Below are positions 8,647 to 17,819 of a stretch of DNA of 32,286 bases, piece by piece. A model generated the notes under the pieces. It did no database searches. It was not told where the DNA came from and was given only the letters and a program-made list of their open reading frames with translations. Every line of letters starts with the position of its first letter. Positions within the stretch are counted from its first letter, which is position 1. Source of the stretch: Spirochaetota bacterium (GTDB lineage Bacteria; Spirochaetota; B62-G9); the NCBI GenBank assembly GCA_003645695.1, contig QNBN01000005.1, forward strand, positions 1 to 32,286, in the 5' to 3' direction. The position numbers and the translations under genes were made by a program.

Positions 8647-9702
8647 ATGAAGAAGCTTTTAATTATTGCAGCAGTGGTTACTTTATTGGTCCCGACTTTC
8701 CTATTTGCTGAAGGACAAAAAGAGGGTTCCAAAAAGGCTGTAGAAGAAGGAAATGAAATAACGCTTTATACCTCCCTTGAGACTGATGAGACCCAGGATT
8801 ACATTAAAGCTGCTGAGGCGACAACTGGTCTTAAAATTAACTGGACTCGTTTCTCAACAGGTATTCTCGGAGCAAAACTAATAGCTGAGCGCCAGAATCC
8901 GCAGGCTGATCTTGTTTACGGCTGGGCCGTTACATACCTGATGGATTATGTACAGAGAGGTTTCTTTGAACCGTATAAACCAAAAGATGGTGATAAGATT
9001 CCTGCAAAATTCAAAGATCCTAATGACTACTGGTATGCAATCGACCTTTACCTGGCAGCATTTGCAGTCAATACCGAAAAGCTGAAAGAGTACAATCTTC
9101 CGATGCCAAAGTCCTGGCAGGATTTAACAAATCCTGTCTACAAGGGCCAGGTCATAATGCCTAACCCTGCGAGCTCAGGTACAGGCTTCTTACAGGTTGC
9201 AGGTATTCTCGAATCGATGGATCCAGATTATAAAACAAAGCCTGTAAAAGAAAACAAAGGCTGGGAGTTCCTTGAAAAACTTGATAAGAATATGGGACAG
9301 TACATCAAGAGCGGTTCCAAACCTGCAAAATACGCTGCTGCTGGTGAATACACAATTGGTGCTTCATTTGCATTTGTTATTGCTAACCTGAAAAAAGAGG
9401 GTAAACCAGTTGAAATGGTTCTACCTGCTGAAGGAAGTGCCTATGAACTCGAGGCTAATGCTCTTTTGAAAGGTGCAAAACATCCTAATAATGCAAAGAA
9501 GTTCCTTGACTGGGCTCTATCTGATGAAGCAATGCACCTTTATGCAAAGTGGAAAATCGGCGTAACCAAACCTGGCATCCCACCTGCACGACCTGATCTG
9601 CCACGCCTTGAAGACATAAAGTTAATTCCAATGGATTTCGAATGGCAGTCAGTAAATAGAGCAGACATTATTATTACATGGCAGGATAAATTCCTCAGAT
9701 AG
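8647..9702 (+). CDS. ABC transporter substrate-binding protein, 2-aminoethylphosphonate / Fe3+-type family
   Basis: 351 aa; signal peptide MKKLLIIAAVVTLLVPTFLFAEGQKEG; ITLYTSLETDETQDY, TGILGAKLIAERQNPQADLVYGW, SWQDLTNPVYKGQVIMPNPASSGTGFLQV, SGSKPAKYAAAGEYTIGASF resemble PhnS2-type binding proteins. Confidence 0.85.
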   Translation: MKKLLIIAAVVTLLVPTFLFAEGQKEGSKKAVEEGNEITLYTSLETDETQDYIKAAEATTGLKINWTRFSTGILGAKLIAERQNPQADLVYGWAVTYLMDYVQRGFFEPYKPKDGDKIPAKFKDPNDYWYAIDLYLAAFAVNTEKLKEYNLPMPKSWQDLTNPVYKGQVIMPNPASSGTGFLQVAGILESMDPDYKTKPVKENKGWEFLEKLDKNMGQYIKSGSKPAKYAAAGEYTIGASFAFVIANLKKEGKPVEMVLPAEGSAYELEANALLKGAKHPNNAKKFLDWALSDEAMHLYAKWKIGVTKPGIPPARPDLPRLEDIKLIPMDFEWQSVNRADIIITWQDKFLR

Positions 9703-9713
9703 TAAACATTATA

Positions 9714-9747
9714 GAGCAGAAACCATTAATGGTTTCTGCTCTTATTT
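9714..9747 (+). terminator. Rho-independent terminator after the SBP gene
   Basis: Perfect 11-bp stem GAGCAGAAACC-ATTAAT-GGTTTCTGCTC then TTATTTTTG. Confidence 0.85.
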
Positions 9748-9827
9748 TTGAAAACTTCTAATTTCCGGTTCTTTGAAATATGATTTCACGAAAATGTTAA
9801 AAAAACTATTATCTCGCATCCAATAAA

Positions 9828-9898
9828 TTATTATTGAGAAGATGAATTAGAATTATAAAGTTTGAAATTATCTCTCTAATTTTTCTTCTCAATAATAA
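9828..9898. repeat. Long imperfect inverted repeat (23-nt arms, 25-nt loop)
   Basis: ttattattgagaagatgaattag (9828-9850) against ctaatttttcttctcaataataa (9876-9898), 21 of 23 positions pair. Confidence 0.8.
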
Positions 9899-10006
9899 TG
9901 AGGTCTTAAACCTTTTAACCTTTGTGGATCCTATAGCATATATAAATGTTATTCAAACAAAAAAGCAATAATGCCCAAAGGAAAAGTCTTAGTTTTTGCT
10001 TCAAAA

Positions 10007-10138
10007 ATAGGCAAGTGGACTTTCAATCATAATAAAGACCAGTTTTGCCTATTCGTTTTATACCTATAAAAAATTAGGATTAAGTATCCATGGTTATTTT
10101 TTAGTTTTAATTAAACACAAAATTCTGGTACAAAAGAG
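10007..10138 (+). repeat. Intergenic repeat family B, copy B2
   Basis: ataggcaagtgg...aatcataataaagaccag ttttgcctattcgttttatacctataaaaaattagg...ctggtacaaaa; matches the reverse complement of 6705-6838; ATAGGCAA/TTGCCTAT inverted ends on the 5' half. Confidence 0.8.
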
Positions 10139-10252
10139 AAAGATATAGCTTCGCTAGACCATGATTTTAATGCACAAAACCATAACCATAAATCTGGTAT
10201 TGGATACCAGAAAACATATATACCAATCATAAAAAATATATGGAGGAACTAA

Positions 10253-11338
10253 ATGGGGAAAGATCTAGTTTTAGAAAATCTGACCAAGAGATTCGACAAG
10301 ATTGTAGCTGTTCGAAACATGAATCTCGAAGTGAAGGAAGGAGAGTTCATTTGTTTTCTTGGTCCTTCTGGATGTGGGAAAACCACAACTTTAAGAATGA
10401 TAGCAGGGTTTGAAATTCCCACCGAAGGATTAATTAAGTATGATGGCAAAGTTATCAATGATGTAATTCCTCAAAAGAGAAACTTTGGTATTGTATTTCA
10501 ATCATACGCATTGTTCCCGCATATGACAGTAGCCGAAAATATTGGTTTTGGACTTAAAATGAGAAAAATACCGAAGGATAAAATCGAAAAAAGGGTTGAT
10601 GACCTTCTTGATATGGTGGGCCTAAGAGACCAGAAATACAAGTATCCAGCAGAGCTCTCCGGTGGCCAACAACAGAGAGTTGCTCTTGTAAGATCCCTTG
10701 CCACCTATCCAGAAATACTCCTGTTGGATGAGCCATTATCTGCTCTTGATGCAAAAATCAGAGTTAGTCTCAGGGCTGAAATCAAGAGAGTTCAGGTAGA
10801 GTTGGGCATTACTATGGTATATGTTACCCACGATCAGGAGGAAGCACTGTCTATCTCTGATAGGGTAATCGTTATGAATCATGGTTTTATAGAACAGGTT
10901 GATAAGCCTCTTGTAATATACAAAAATCCAAAAACAAAGTTTGTTGCTGATTTTGTAGGCACTTCTAATTTTTTTGACGGCGATCTTGATGGTAACATTG
11001 TTTCTGGGCCCTGGGGTAAGTTTATCCTAAGCAAAGAGGCTGTAAGCAACCTACCGTTCTCAAAAGGAGCCGTGAGCGCTTCAATAAGACCTGAGAAGAT
11101 CCATCTCTACAAGAATAGCTCAAATATTCCTGCGGATATCGAAAAGACAAACCTTAAAAAGGGAAAAATCTCTGTGGTTACATTCCTTGGTGTTATTGTA
11201 AGATCTCTCATTAAGGTCGAAGGAAAGAACATAATTGTTGATATTACAGAAACAGATTTTGAAAAAATGATGCTGAGAATGAATGATGAAGTAACTCTAT
11301 ATTTTCCACCAGAAGACTTTTTAGCTTTTCAAGCTTAG
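10253..11338 (+). CDS. ABC transporter ATP-binding protein (AEP/Fe3+/polyamine-type, with TOBE-like C-terminus)
   Basis: 361 aa; Walker A GPSGCGKTTT, LSGGQQQRVALVRSLA signature, Walker B EILLLDEPLSALD, VTHDQEEAL; SD ggagg. Confidence 0.95.
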   Translation: MGKDLVLENLTKRFDKIVAVRNMNLEVKEGEFICFLGPSGCGKTTTLRMIAGFEIPTEGLIKYDGKVINDVIPQKRNFGIVFQSYALFPHMTVAENIGFGLKMRKIPKDKIEKRVDDLLDMVGLRDQKYKYPAELSGGQQQRVALVRSLATYPEILLLDEPLSALDAKIRVSLRAEIKRVQVELGITMVYVTHDQEEALSISDRVIVMNHGFIEQVDKPLVIYKNPKTKFVADFVGTSNFFDGDLDGNIVSGPWGKFILSKEAVSNLPFSKGAVSASIRPEKIHLYKNSSNIPADIEKTNLKKGKISVVTFLGVIVRSLIKVEGKNIIVDITETDFEKMMLRMNDEVTLYFPPEDFLAFQA

Positions 11339-11349
11339 GGAGGAATGAA

Positions 11350-13047
11350 ATGCAAATGGAAAAAACAGAAAAACTTGAATTAAAACCTGTATCAACACCA
11401 ATACCTGATCAAACAGTAGCCTATATCATAATAGCATTTTTTGGTGTGTTTTTCTTGATGTTGCTGTTGTACCCGTTGTTCCAGATATTAAAAACAAGTT
11501 TTATAGCTCAGGGTAAATTTACATTAAAAAATTACATAGAGTATTTCGGAAAGAGTTATATCAGGAAATCCCTATGGCACAGCCTTTATGTTGCATCAGT
11601 AACAACAGTTGTAACTACCATAGCTGCATTTCTTGTGGCCTATGCCCTTACACGTACAACAATCCGACTCAAGAGATTCTATAAAGCAGTTTCTTCACTA
11701 CCATTAATGGCTCCATCGGTAGTCCAGGCACTCGCTTTAATATCTCTCTTTGGAAGGAATGGCCTTTTTACAAATATGTTTCAGGCAAAATGGAACATAT
11801 ACGGCCCTACAGGAATAATCATATCAGAAATATTCTACTGTTTTCCTTATGCTCTTATTATCTTGATTACCACCCTATCTGCTGTTGACTCACGATTAAA
11901 TGAGGCAGCAGAATCTCTTGGTGCAGGACCTTTAACAGTATTCTGGAAAATAACAATCCCCTCCGCCAGATACGGTATATTCTCAGCTGCTGCTCTCGGT
12001 TTCAACCTAACAATAACAGACTTTGGGAATCCAATTGTTATTGGTGGAAATTACAATGTGCTCGCGACTGAAATCTATACCCAGGTTGAAGGAATGCAGA
12101 GATTCGATCTGGGTGCTACAATCAGTGTTATTCTTTTGATTCCCTCAGTTCTTGCTTTTGTTTTGAACAACTATTTTACAAAAAGGAACTACTCTTTGAT
12201 TAGTGGTGCAGCTAAACCATATATTAGACCTTCTAGCAAATCAAAAAGGGCTATTTTTTCAACAATATCAATGCTAATATCAGTATCAATAATCGCTATT
12301 TTCCTTACTATCTTCTGGACATCAATAGTTGATGTTTGGGGAGGCAGAGCCGGTCAATCAAAACAAATTCTTAAATGGTTAACTACCTTCTCTACAAGAC
12401 ATTATGACTTTGCTCATAGAGGAAGGTCTATCTCTGTTGTATGGACCAGTTTCTGGATTTCGGCTGTTGTTGCTTTCTTTGGTGCGTGGTTGACCCTGAT
12501 AGCAGGATACATAGTTGAAAAACGTAAACCGAAAGGGCACCATCTATTGTATTTGGTAACAGTCTTACCAGCTGCAATTCCGGGTCTTGTTCTTGGTCTT
12601 GGCTATATCCTCGCTTTTATCAAGGTAGATTGGCTCTATTATAAACCATCCATCATTATCCTAAATATAATAGTAGCTAATTTTACACTCGGAATGCTTT
12701 CCACTATGACTAATATGAAGAATATAGACATATCTATAGATGAAGCAGCCACATCCCTCGGTGCAGATTTACCTAAGACATTTTTCAATGTCATCTTCCC
12801 GTTAAGCAGTATCAGTTTCTGGAACAATGTACTATTTTTCTTTGAAAGAAGTATGGTTACCATCTCAGCCGTTATCTTTCTTGTTTCACCCAAAGTAGAT
12901 CTTGCTTCGATAACAATTATTCATCTTATAGATGATGGATATTTTGAGAGCGCATGCGCTATGTCCACCATTGTAGTCGCTATTGTTGTGGCTGTTCATG
13001 TTATCTTTTCAATTGTATTGAAGAAGCTAGGAAAGCAGGTAGTGTAA
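11350..13047 (+). CDS. Fused two-domain ABC permease (AEP/Fe3+ type)
   Basis: 565 aa; about 12 TM segments; two EAA loops: NEAAESLGAGPLTVFWKITIPSARYGIF and DEAATSLGADLPKTFFNVIFPLSSISF. Confidence 0.92.
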   Translation: MQMEKTEKLELKPVSTPIPDQTVAYIIIAFFGVFFLMLLLYPLFQILKTSFIAQGKFTLKNYIEYFGKSYIRKSLWHSLYVASVTTVVTTIAAFLVAYALTRTTIRLKRFYKAVSSLPLMAPSVVQALALISLFGRNGLFTNMFQAKWNIYGPTGIIISEIFYCFPYALIILITTLSAVDSRLNEAAESLGAGPLTVFWKITIPSARYGIFSAAALGFNLTITDFGNPIVIGGNYNVLATEIYTQVEGMQRFDLGATISVILLIPSVLAFVLNNYFTKRNYSLISGAAKPYIRPSSKSKRAIFSTISMLISVSIIAIFLTIFWTSIVDVWGGRAGQSKQILKWLTTFSTRHYDFAHRGRSISVVWTSFWISAVVAFFGAWLTLIAGYIVEKRKPKGHHLLYLVTVLPAAIPGLVLGLGYILAFIKVDWLYYKPSIIILNIIVANFTLGMLSTMTNMKNIDISIDEAATSLGADLPKTFFNVIFPLSSISFWNNVLFFFERSMVTISAVIFLVSPKVDLASITIIHLIDDGYFESACAMSTIVVAIVVAVHVIFSIVLKKLGKQVV

Positions 13048-13129
13048 TTTTTTAGCGTGATGATTTAGATTGACAAATGTTTAATAAATATTTATCTTGA
13101 GAAAAATTCTATTTAGGAGGAGAGTATAA

Positions 13130-14233
13130 ATGGCAGATGTAAAAAAACTTATGAACCCATGGCTCGATGGATTAAAACCCTATTTTTCGCCCCACATTGA
13201 AAAGGCATGGCAGGATACAAATTTAATCCGTATGATGTCAAATGAAGGACCATTCCCCCCTCAAAAAAAAGTTTTAGATGCTCTTATTGAGGGATCAAAG
13301 ATAGCAAATAGGTATCCTGATTCTCTAACCAATATTAAAGAGAAAATAGCCGAATTAAATGGTTTGGATGGGCCTGATTGGGTGGTCCTTGGTAATGGTT
13401 CTACTGAAGTGCTTGATATGACATTTAGAGCCTTTATGCAACCCGGAGATGAACTTATTCAGTCGCTTCCTTGCTATGGTATATACATTCAACGAGCTAA
13501 TGTTATTGGTGCAAAGACTGTTTCTATACTTGCAAAGGACAATTGGGAATATGATATCGATGCAATAGAAAACGCAATAACTCCTAAAACAAAAATTATA
13601 ATTCTTGCAAATCCAAACAATCCTACTGGAAATCTTATTGAAGATAGCGTATATGAAAGATTAGCAAAGCACGATATAGTTGTAATCGTAGATGAGGCAT
13701 ATATTGAATACTCAGGCCTTAAAAACTCAAAGCTTCATCTTATTAAAAAGTATCCAAATATGATTATATCCAGGACCCTTTCTAAAGCTTACGGGCTTGC
13801 AGGAATGAGGTTTGGTTACATGCTTGGTCAACCAGAGATTATCAATATTATTTCAAGAATAATCCTCTCATGGAATATCAGTATAATGAGTGCCTTTGGT
13901 GCTTATGCTGCCTTTAATGATCAGGAAGGAATGCAGGAAAAGGTAAGATTGACAAATGAAGGAAGAGACTACATAGAAAGCGAACTTTCCAAAATAGAAG
14001 GCCTTACAGTTTACCATACAAATGGTAACTACATTCTTATAGATGCTTCCCCCACAGGTGCTACTTCTGAAGAGATCGTAGATTACATAATGGAGAAACA
14101 TAAGATCATCCTCAGAAAACAAAATCCTTTTAAGGGAAGAAAAGGTCTATTTAGAATAACTATTGGATCCAAAGAAGAAAACGAAAAGTGTGTCGCCGCG
14201 GTTAAAGATTTTTTTGAATCGATTAAGAAGTAG
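13130..14233 (+). CDS. Class I/II pyridoxal-phosphate aminotransferase, histidinol-phosphate aminotransferase-like
   Basis: 367 aa; GNGSTEVLDM, ANPNNPTGNLI, VDEAYIEYSG, SRTLSKAYGLAGMRFGY (PLP Lys), SD aggaggagagtataaATG. Confidence 0.92.
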   Translation: MADVKKLMNPWLDGLKPYFSPHIEKAWQDTNLIRMMSNEGPFPPQKKVLDALIEGSKIANRYPDSLTNIKEKIAELNGLDGPDWVVLGNGSTEVLDMTFRAFMQPGDELIQSLPCYGIYIQRANVIGAKTVSILAKDNWEYDIDAIENAITPKTKIIILANPNNPTGNLIEDSVYERLAKHDIVVIVDEAYIEYSGLKNSKLHLIKKYPNMIISRTLSKAYGLAGMRFGYMLGQPEIINIISRIILSWNISIMSAFGAYAAFNDQEGMQEKVRLTNEGRDYIESELSKIEGLTVYHTNGNYILIDASPTGATSEEIVDYIMEKHKIILRKQNPFKGRKGLFRITIGSKEENEKCVAAVKDFFESIKK

Positions 14234-14263
14234 ATTTATATCTACCATTATGTTTAAAGTATA

Positions 14264-14291
14264 AGCCGGGTTTTGATACCCGGCTTTTTTT
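14264..14291 (+). terminator. Rho-independent terminator after the aminotransferase gene
   Basis: AGCCGGGT-TTTGAT-ACCCGGCT followed by TTTTT. Confidence 0.9.
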
Positions 14292-14328
14292 ATTTATTAT
14301 TAATGAGTTTTCCTTAATAAAGTATAAT

Positions 14329-14417
14329 ATTTCGAACCTTGATTTATCAAGGTGTGAAATCTTTAACTATCTATGAATATATTATATAGCATATTTTTCT
14401 GCTACGCTCGAAATTAC
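14329..14417. repeat. Degenerate family A repeat, copy 3
   Basis: atttcgaaccttgatttatcaaggtgtgaaatcttt...ctacgctcgaaattac. Confidence 0.65.
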
Positions 14418-14465
14418 AAAAGGCCCATTTTAAAAGTAAAACCAATAATCAAATCGCAAAGTTCT

Positions 14466-15914
14466 TCAACCCACGTCTTTTATTGCTTCAGAGGCAACTT
14501 CTCTATCGTCAAAATGGATGGTTCTATCCTTCAAAATTTGATAATCTTCATGACCTTTGCCTGCTATTAAAACTATATCATTTTCATTTGCAATCTCAAT
14601 CGCTTTATATATCGCCTCTTTTCTATCGTGAATAATAACATGGTTTTCTTTACTGAGACCCTTTTTAATATCTTCTATAATTTTTATTGGATCTTCACTT
14701 CTAGGATTATCCGAGGTAACAATTGCAATGTCAGACTTTTCTTCGACAACCCTGCCCATTAAAGGCCTTTTACCTCTATCCCTATCACCTCCACAACCAA
14801 ATACTGTAATAATCCTTCCTGTTTTAAAATTATTTGCAGCATCAAGAATGTGTTCCAGGGCATCAGGGGTGTGTGCGTAATCAACAAAGACGTTGTATCC
14901 TTTATTATTATTAACCTTTTCAAACCTTCCCGGAGCAGGTTTAATTTCTTCAATTGTTTTCTTTATCAATTTCTTTTCAATTCCCATTTCTCTGGCAGTT
15001 GCATATGCTGCAAGAATATTATAGATATTATGCTCACCTACAAGCTTTGTTGTAAATTCCTCATCATCAATTAAAAACTTTGTACCAGACACCGTTAAAG
15101 ATATTATACTTCCTCTAATACCCGCTTTTTGACTTAATCCATATGTTTTTATGCTTGCTCTTGTTAAATTTACTAATTTTTTTCCATATTCATCATCAAT
15201 ATTTATAATAGCATTTGAATTACTATCCAATTTTCTAAATAGTAAAGATTTAGCTTGAAAATATGATTCCATATTCTTATGAAAATCTAGATGGTCCTGG
15301 CTGAGATTTGTAAATATAGCATATTTGTAATCCAATGGATCGACCCTCTTCATAGAAAGGGCGTGAGAAGACACCTCCATAACAACATGAGTTACTCCGT
15401 TATCTCTCATCTCCTTGAGCATATATTGAATATCTATAGCATCCGGTGTCGTGTTGGATGCTTTAATTTCTCTATTGCCATATCTATAGGAGATTGTACC
15501 AATAACCCCGGTTTTGAATCCCGCTTTTTTTAATATGTCTTCTATAATATAGGTAATTGTTGTCTTTCCGTTTGTACCTGTAACTCCAATAAGTACTAAA
15601 TCCTTAGATGGGTTTCTAAAGAATTTTTTTGCAAGTAAAAGATTATAATACCTTGTATCTTCCACATATACGTAATCAATACCATTTAGCTCCTTAATTC
15701 TTCCCTTATATTTATTTTCAGCAATTACTGCAACAGCTCCTCTATTTACAGCATCTTCGATATATTTAACTCCTTCTTCCTTATAACCTGTAATAGCTAT
15801 AAACAAGGACCCTTTAACTGCTTTTCTTGAATCATTTACAATATATTTTATTTCAGGATTATTATTAATATTTTTAATTTTTATAGAATCTTTTATTAAT
15901 TCATTTAATTTCAT
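14466..15914 (-). CDS. murE: UDP-N-acetylmuramoyl-tripeptide synthetase (MurE)
   Basis: GVTGTNGKTTITYIIEDIL (P-loop), DSRKAVKGSLFIAITG, SNTTPDAIDIQYML, MEVSSHAL, FTNLSQDHLDFH, VDYAHTPDALE, GCGGDRDRGKRPLMG, TSDNPRSEDP; start moved from 15929 to the internal ATG with SD GGGAGG. Confidence 0.95.
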   Translation of the reverse strand: MKLNELIKDSIKIKNINNNPEIKYIVNDSRKAVKGSLFIAITGYKEEGVKYIEDAVNRGAVAVIAENKYKGRIKELNGIDYVYVEDTRYYNLLLAKKFFRNPSKDLVLIGVTGTNGKTTITYIIEDILKKAGFKTGVIGTISYRYGNREIKASNTTPDAIDIQYMLKEMRDNGVTHVVMEVSSHALSMKRVDPLDYKYAIFTNLSQDHLDFHKNMESYFQAKSLLFRKLDSNSNAIINIDDEYGKKLVNLTRASIKTYGLSQKAGIRGSIISLTVSGTKFLIDDEEFTTKLVGEHNIYNILAAYATAREMGIEKKLIKKTIEEIKPAPGRFEKVNNNKGYNVFVDYAHTPDALEHILDAANNFKTGRIITVFGCGGDRDRGKRPLMGRVVEEKSDIAIVTSDNPRSEDPIKIIEDIKKGLSKENHVIIHDRKEAIYKAIEIANENDIVLIAGKGHEDYQILKDRTIHFDDREVASEAIKDVG

Positions 15915-16110
15915 ATACCCTCCCGGCAATCTCTACAAAAATTCTTACTTATCCGATATATCTTTTTATATTGTTGATCCAAATATAATCATAATTAGCC
16001 AGATTTTTGAATCAAATAAAAAATAATATTTAAATCTTTTTGAATAAATTGTTGATAATTTGATAAACTTTATTAACTTTTATTTAACAAAATAAAGTGA
16101 GGCAAAGAAA

Positions 16111-16563
16111 ATGACCATCTCATTACACGAATATATAAGCCTGAATAGAATATTTTTTTCAACAAAAGAAACAAAGCAAGAAGTCATAGACGAACTTGTT
16201 AATGTATCGATTGAAGATAATATGGTAAAGGATCTAAAAACTTTCAAAGAGGCTCTTTTAAAAAGAGAATCAATTATGAGTACGGGAATCGGTTATGGTG
16301 TTGCAATACCTCACGTAAAACTTCCTCAAATTGAGGATTTTTTCATTACAATCTGCATTCATAAAAAAGGGGTTGACTGGGGCTCTCTGGACAATAAACC
16401 AGCATATCTAATATTTTTAATAGCAGGTCCTGATAATCAACAGGAGAAATATTTAAGAATCCTTGCCAAGCTAACTCTGGTTATAAAAAATCCAGAACGC
16501 AGAAAAAAATTGATGGAGTCTGAAACCAAATATGAGGTTTTTGAAATATTCAGAGAATTTTAA
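16111..16563 (+). CDS. PTS EIIA domain protein, PtsN/fructose IIA-like
   Basis: 150 aa; KRESIMSTGIGYGVAIPHVKL with the conserved active-site His; PtsN-like layout. Confidence 0.88.
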   Translation: MTISLHEYISLNRIFFSTKETKQEVIDELVNVSIEDNMVKDLKTFKEALLKRESIMSTGIGYGVAIPHVKLPQIEDFFITICIHKKGVDWGSLDNKPAYLIFLIAGPDNQQEKYLRILAKLTLVIKNPERRKKLMESETKYEVFEIFREF

Positions 16564-16572
16564 TTTCCTTTA

Positions 16573-17817
16573 TTGGAACAAAATCAATATAAATGGACCG
16601 GCAAAATGGAACTTAACACTTTGCTCTATCTTGGAATATCACTCGCAATAGCCTATGTAATCAAAAGAATCGTTGACAAGTTGCATATACCCTCTGTTAC
16701 TGGATATGTCATAATCGGCATAATCATTGGCAAATCTATTATCGGCTTTTTGAACAGCAGGGTAATAACAGAGTTTTCAGTTGTATCAGATCTTGCTCTT
16801 GCAATAATAGCATTTTCAATTGGTGTTGAACTTAACAAAACTACTCTATCCAAGCTGGGTTCTTCTATTGTTGTAATCGCTTTCGGAGAGGGATTCGCAG
16901 CATTTTTATTTGTATCTGCAGTTTTTTATGCCCTTGAACCTGATAAGCTCTATCGTGCACTTATATTTGGCTCTATTGCTTCTGCGACAGCACCTGCCGC
17001 AACAGTTTATGTTATTCAACAGTACAAAGCGAAAGGGCCATTAACCTCAACAATACTCGGAGTAGTCGGTATAGATGATGCAATTTCATTAACAATATAC
17101 GTATTCGCTTCACTCTTTGCACAATCGATTCTACTAAAAACTCATTTATCGGTTGTAAAAATTATTATTACACCAATTTATAAAATTGCACTATCAGTTA
17201 TAATTGGTGCGGTCCTTGGATTTGCCTATATTGTTTTGTTTAAAAAGGTCAGATTCCATGATGATCTTTTACTCGGAATAGGTGCAACAATTCTTATTGG
17301 GATGGGTCTTTCGGATTTTTTGAAATTATCCGAGCTTCTAACGGTAATGACACTCGGTTCTGTTCTGGTAAATTCTGATCAGATGTTGGCTAACAGATCT
17401 AAAAAGGCAATTGAAACTTTTTCACCTATTATTTTACCACTTTTCTTTATGTATGCTGGAGCAAGGCTTGATGTAACGTTAATAACAAAAATCGGCATCC
17501 TTGGATTGATATATACAATTGCAAGATTTTCAGGAAAGGTTGCCGGTGCATCATTAGGGGCTATAATAAGCAAAGCCCCATCGGTTGTAAAAAAATATAT
17601 AGGTTTTAGCCTTTTACCTCAGGTAGGGGTTGCAGTTGCTCTATCTCTTGCCGTACAAAAACAGTTTGGAACCGGTGCCTTCGGTAAAGAAGGAGTAGAG
17701 CTTGCAAATATAGCTATTAATATACTACTTTTTACAACGGTTATAACTGAAACGATAGGACCTTTTCTTACAAAAACAACATTAACCAAGGCACAAGAAA
17801 TCAATATGAGGGATTAG
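16573..17817 (+). CDS. CPA2-type cation:proton antiporter
   Basis: 414 aa, about 12 TM; HIPSVTGYVIIGIIIGKSIIGF, LALAIIAFSIGVELNKTTL, GIDDAISLTIYVFASL, FMYAGARLDV; the ORF call uses TTG, while in-frame ATG at 16606 (MELNTLLYLG) is another possible start. Confidence 0.88.
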   Translation: MEQNQYKWTGKMELNTLLYLGISLAIAYVIKRIVDKLHIPSVTGYVIIGIIIGKSIIGFLNSRVITEFSVVSDLALAIIAFSIGVELNKTTLSKLGSSIVVIAFGEGFAAFLFVSAVFYALEPDKLYRALIFGSIASATAPAATVYVIQQYKAKGPLTSTILGVVGIDDAISLTIYVFASLFAQSILLKTHLSVVKIIITPIYKIALSVIIGAVLGFAYIVLFKKVRFHDDLLLGIGATILIGMGLSDFLKLSELLTVMTLGSVLVNSDQMLANRSKKAIETFSPIILPLFFMYAGARLDVTLITKIGILGLIYTIARFSGKVAGASLGAIISKAPSVVKKYIGFSLLPQVGVAVALSLAVQKQFGTGAFGKEGVELANIAINILLFTTVITETIGPFLTKTTLTKAQEINMRD

Positions 17818-17819
17818 AA

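Noticed and set aside
14373-14570. 65-aa plus-strand ORF overlapping the murE 3' end
   Set aside because: Antisense to murE and partly inside degenerate repeat copy 3; no RBS or domain.
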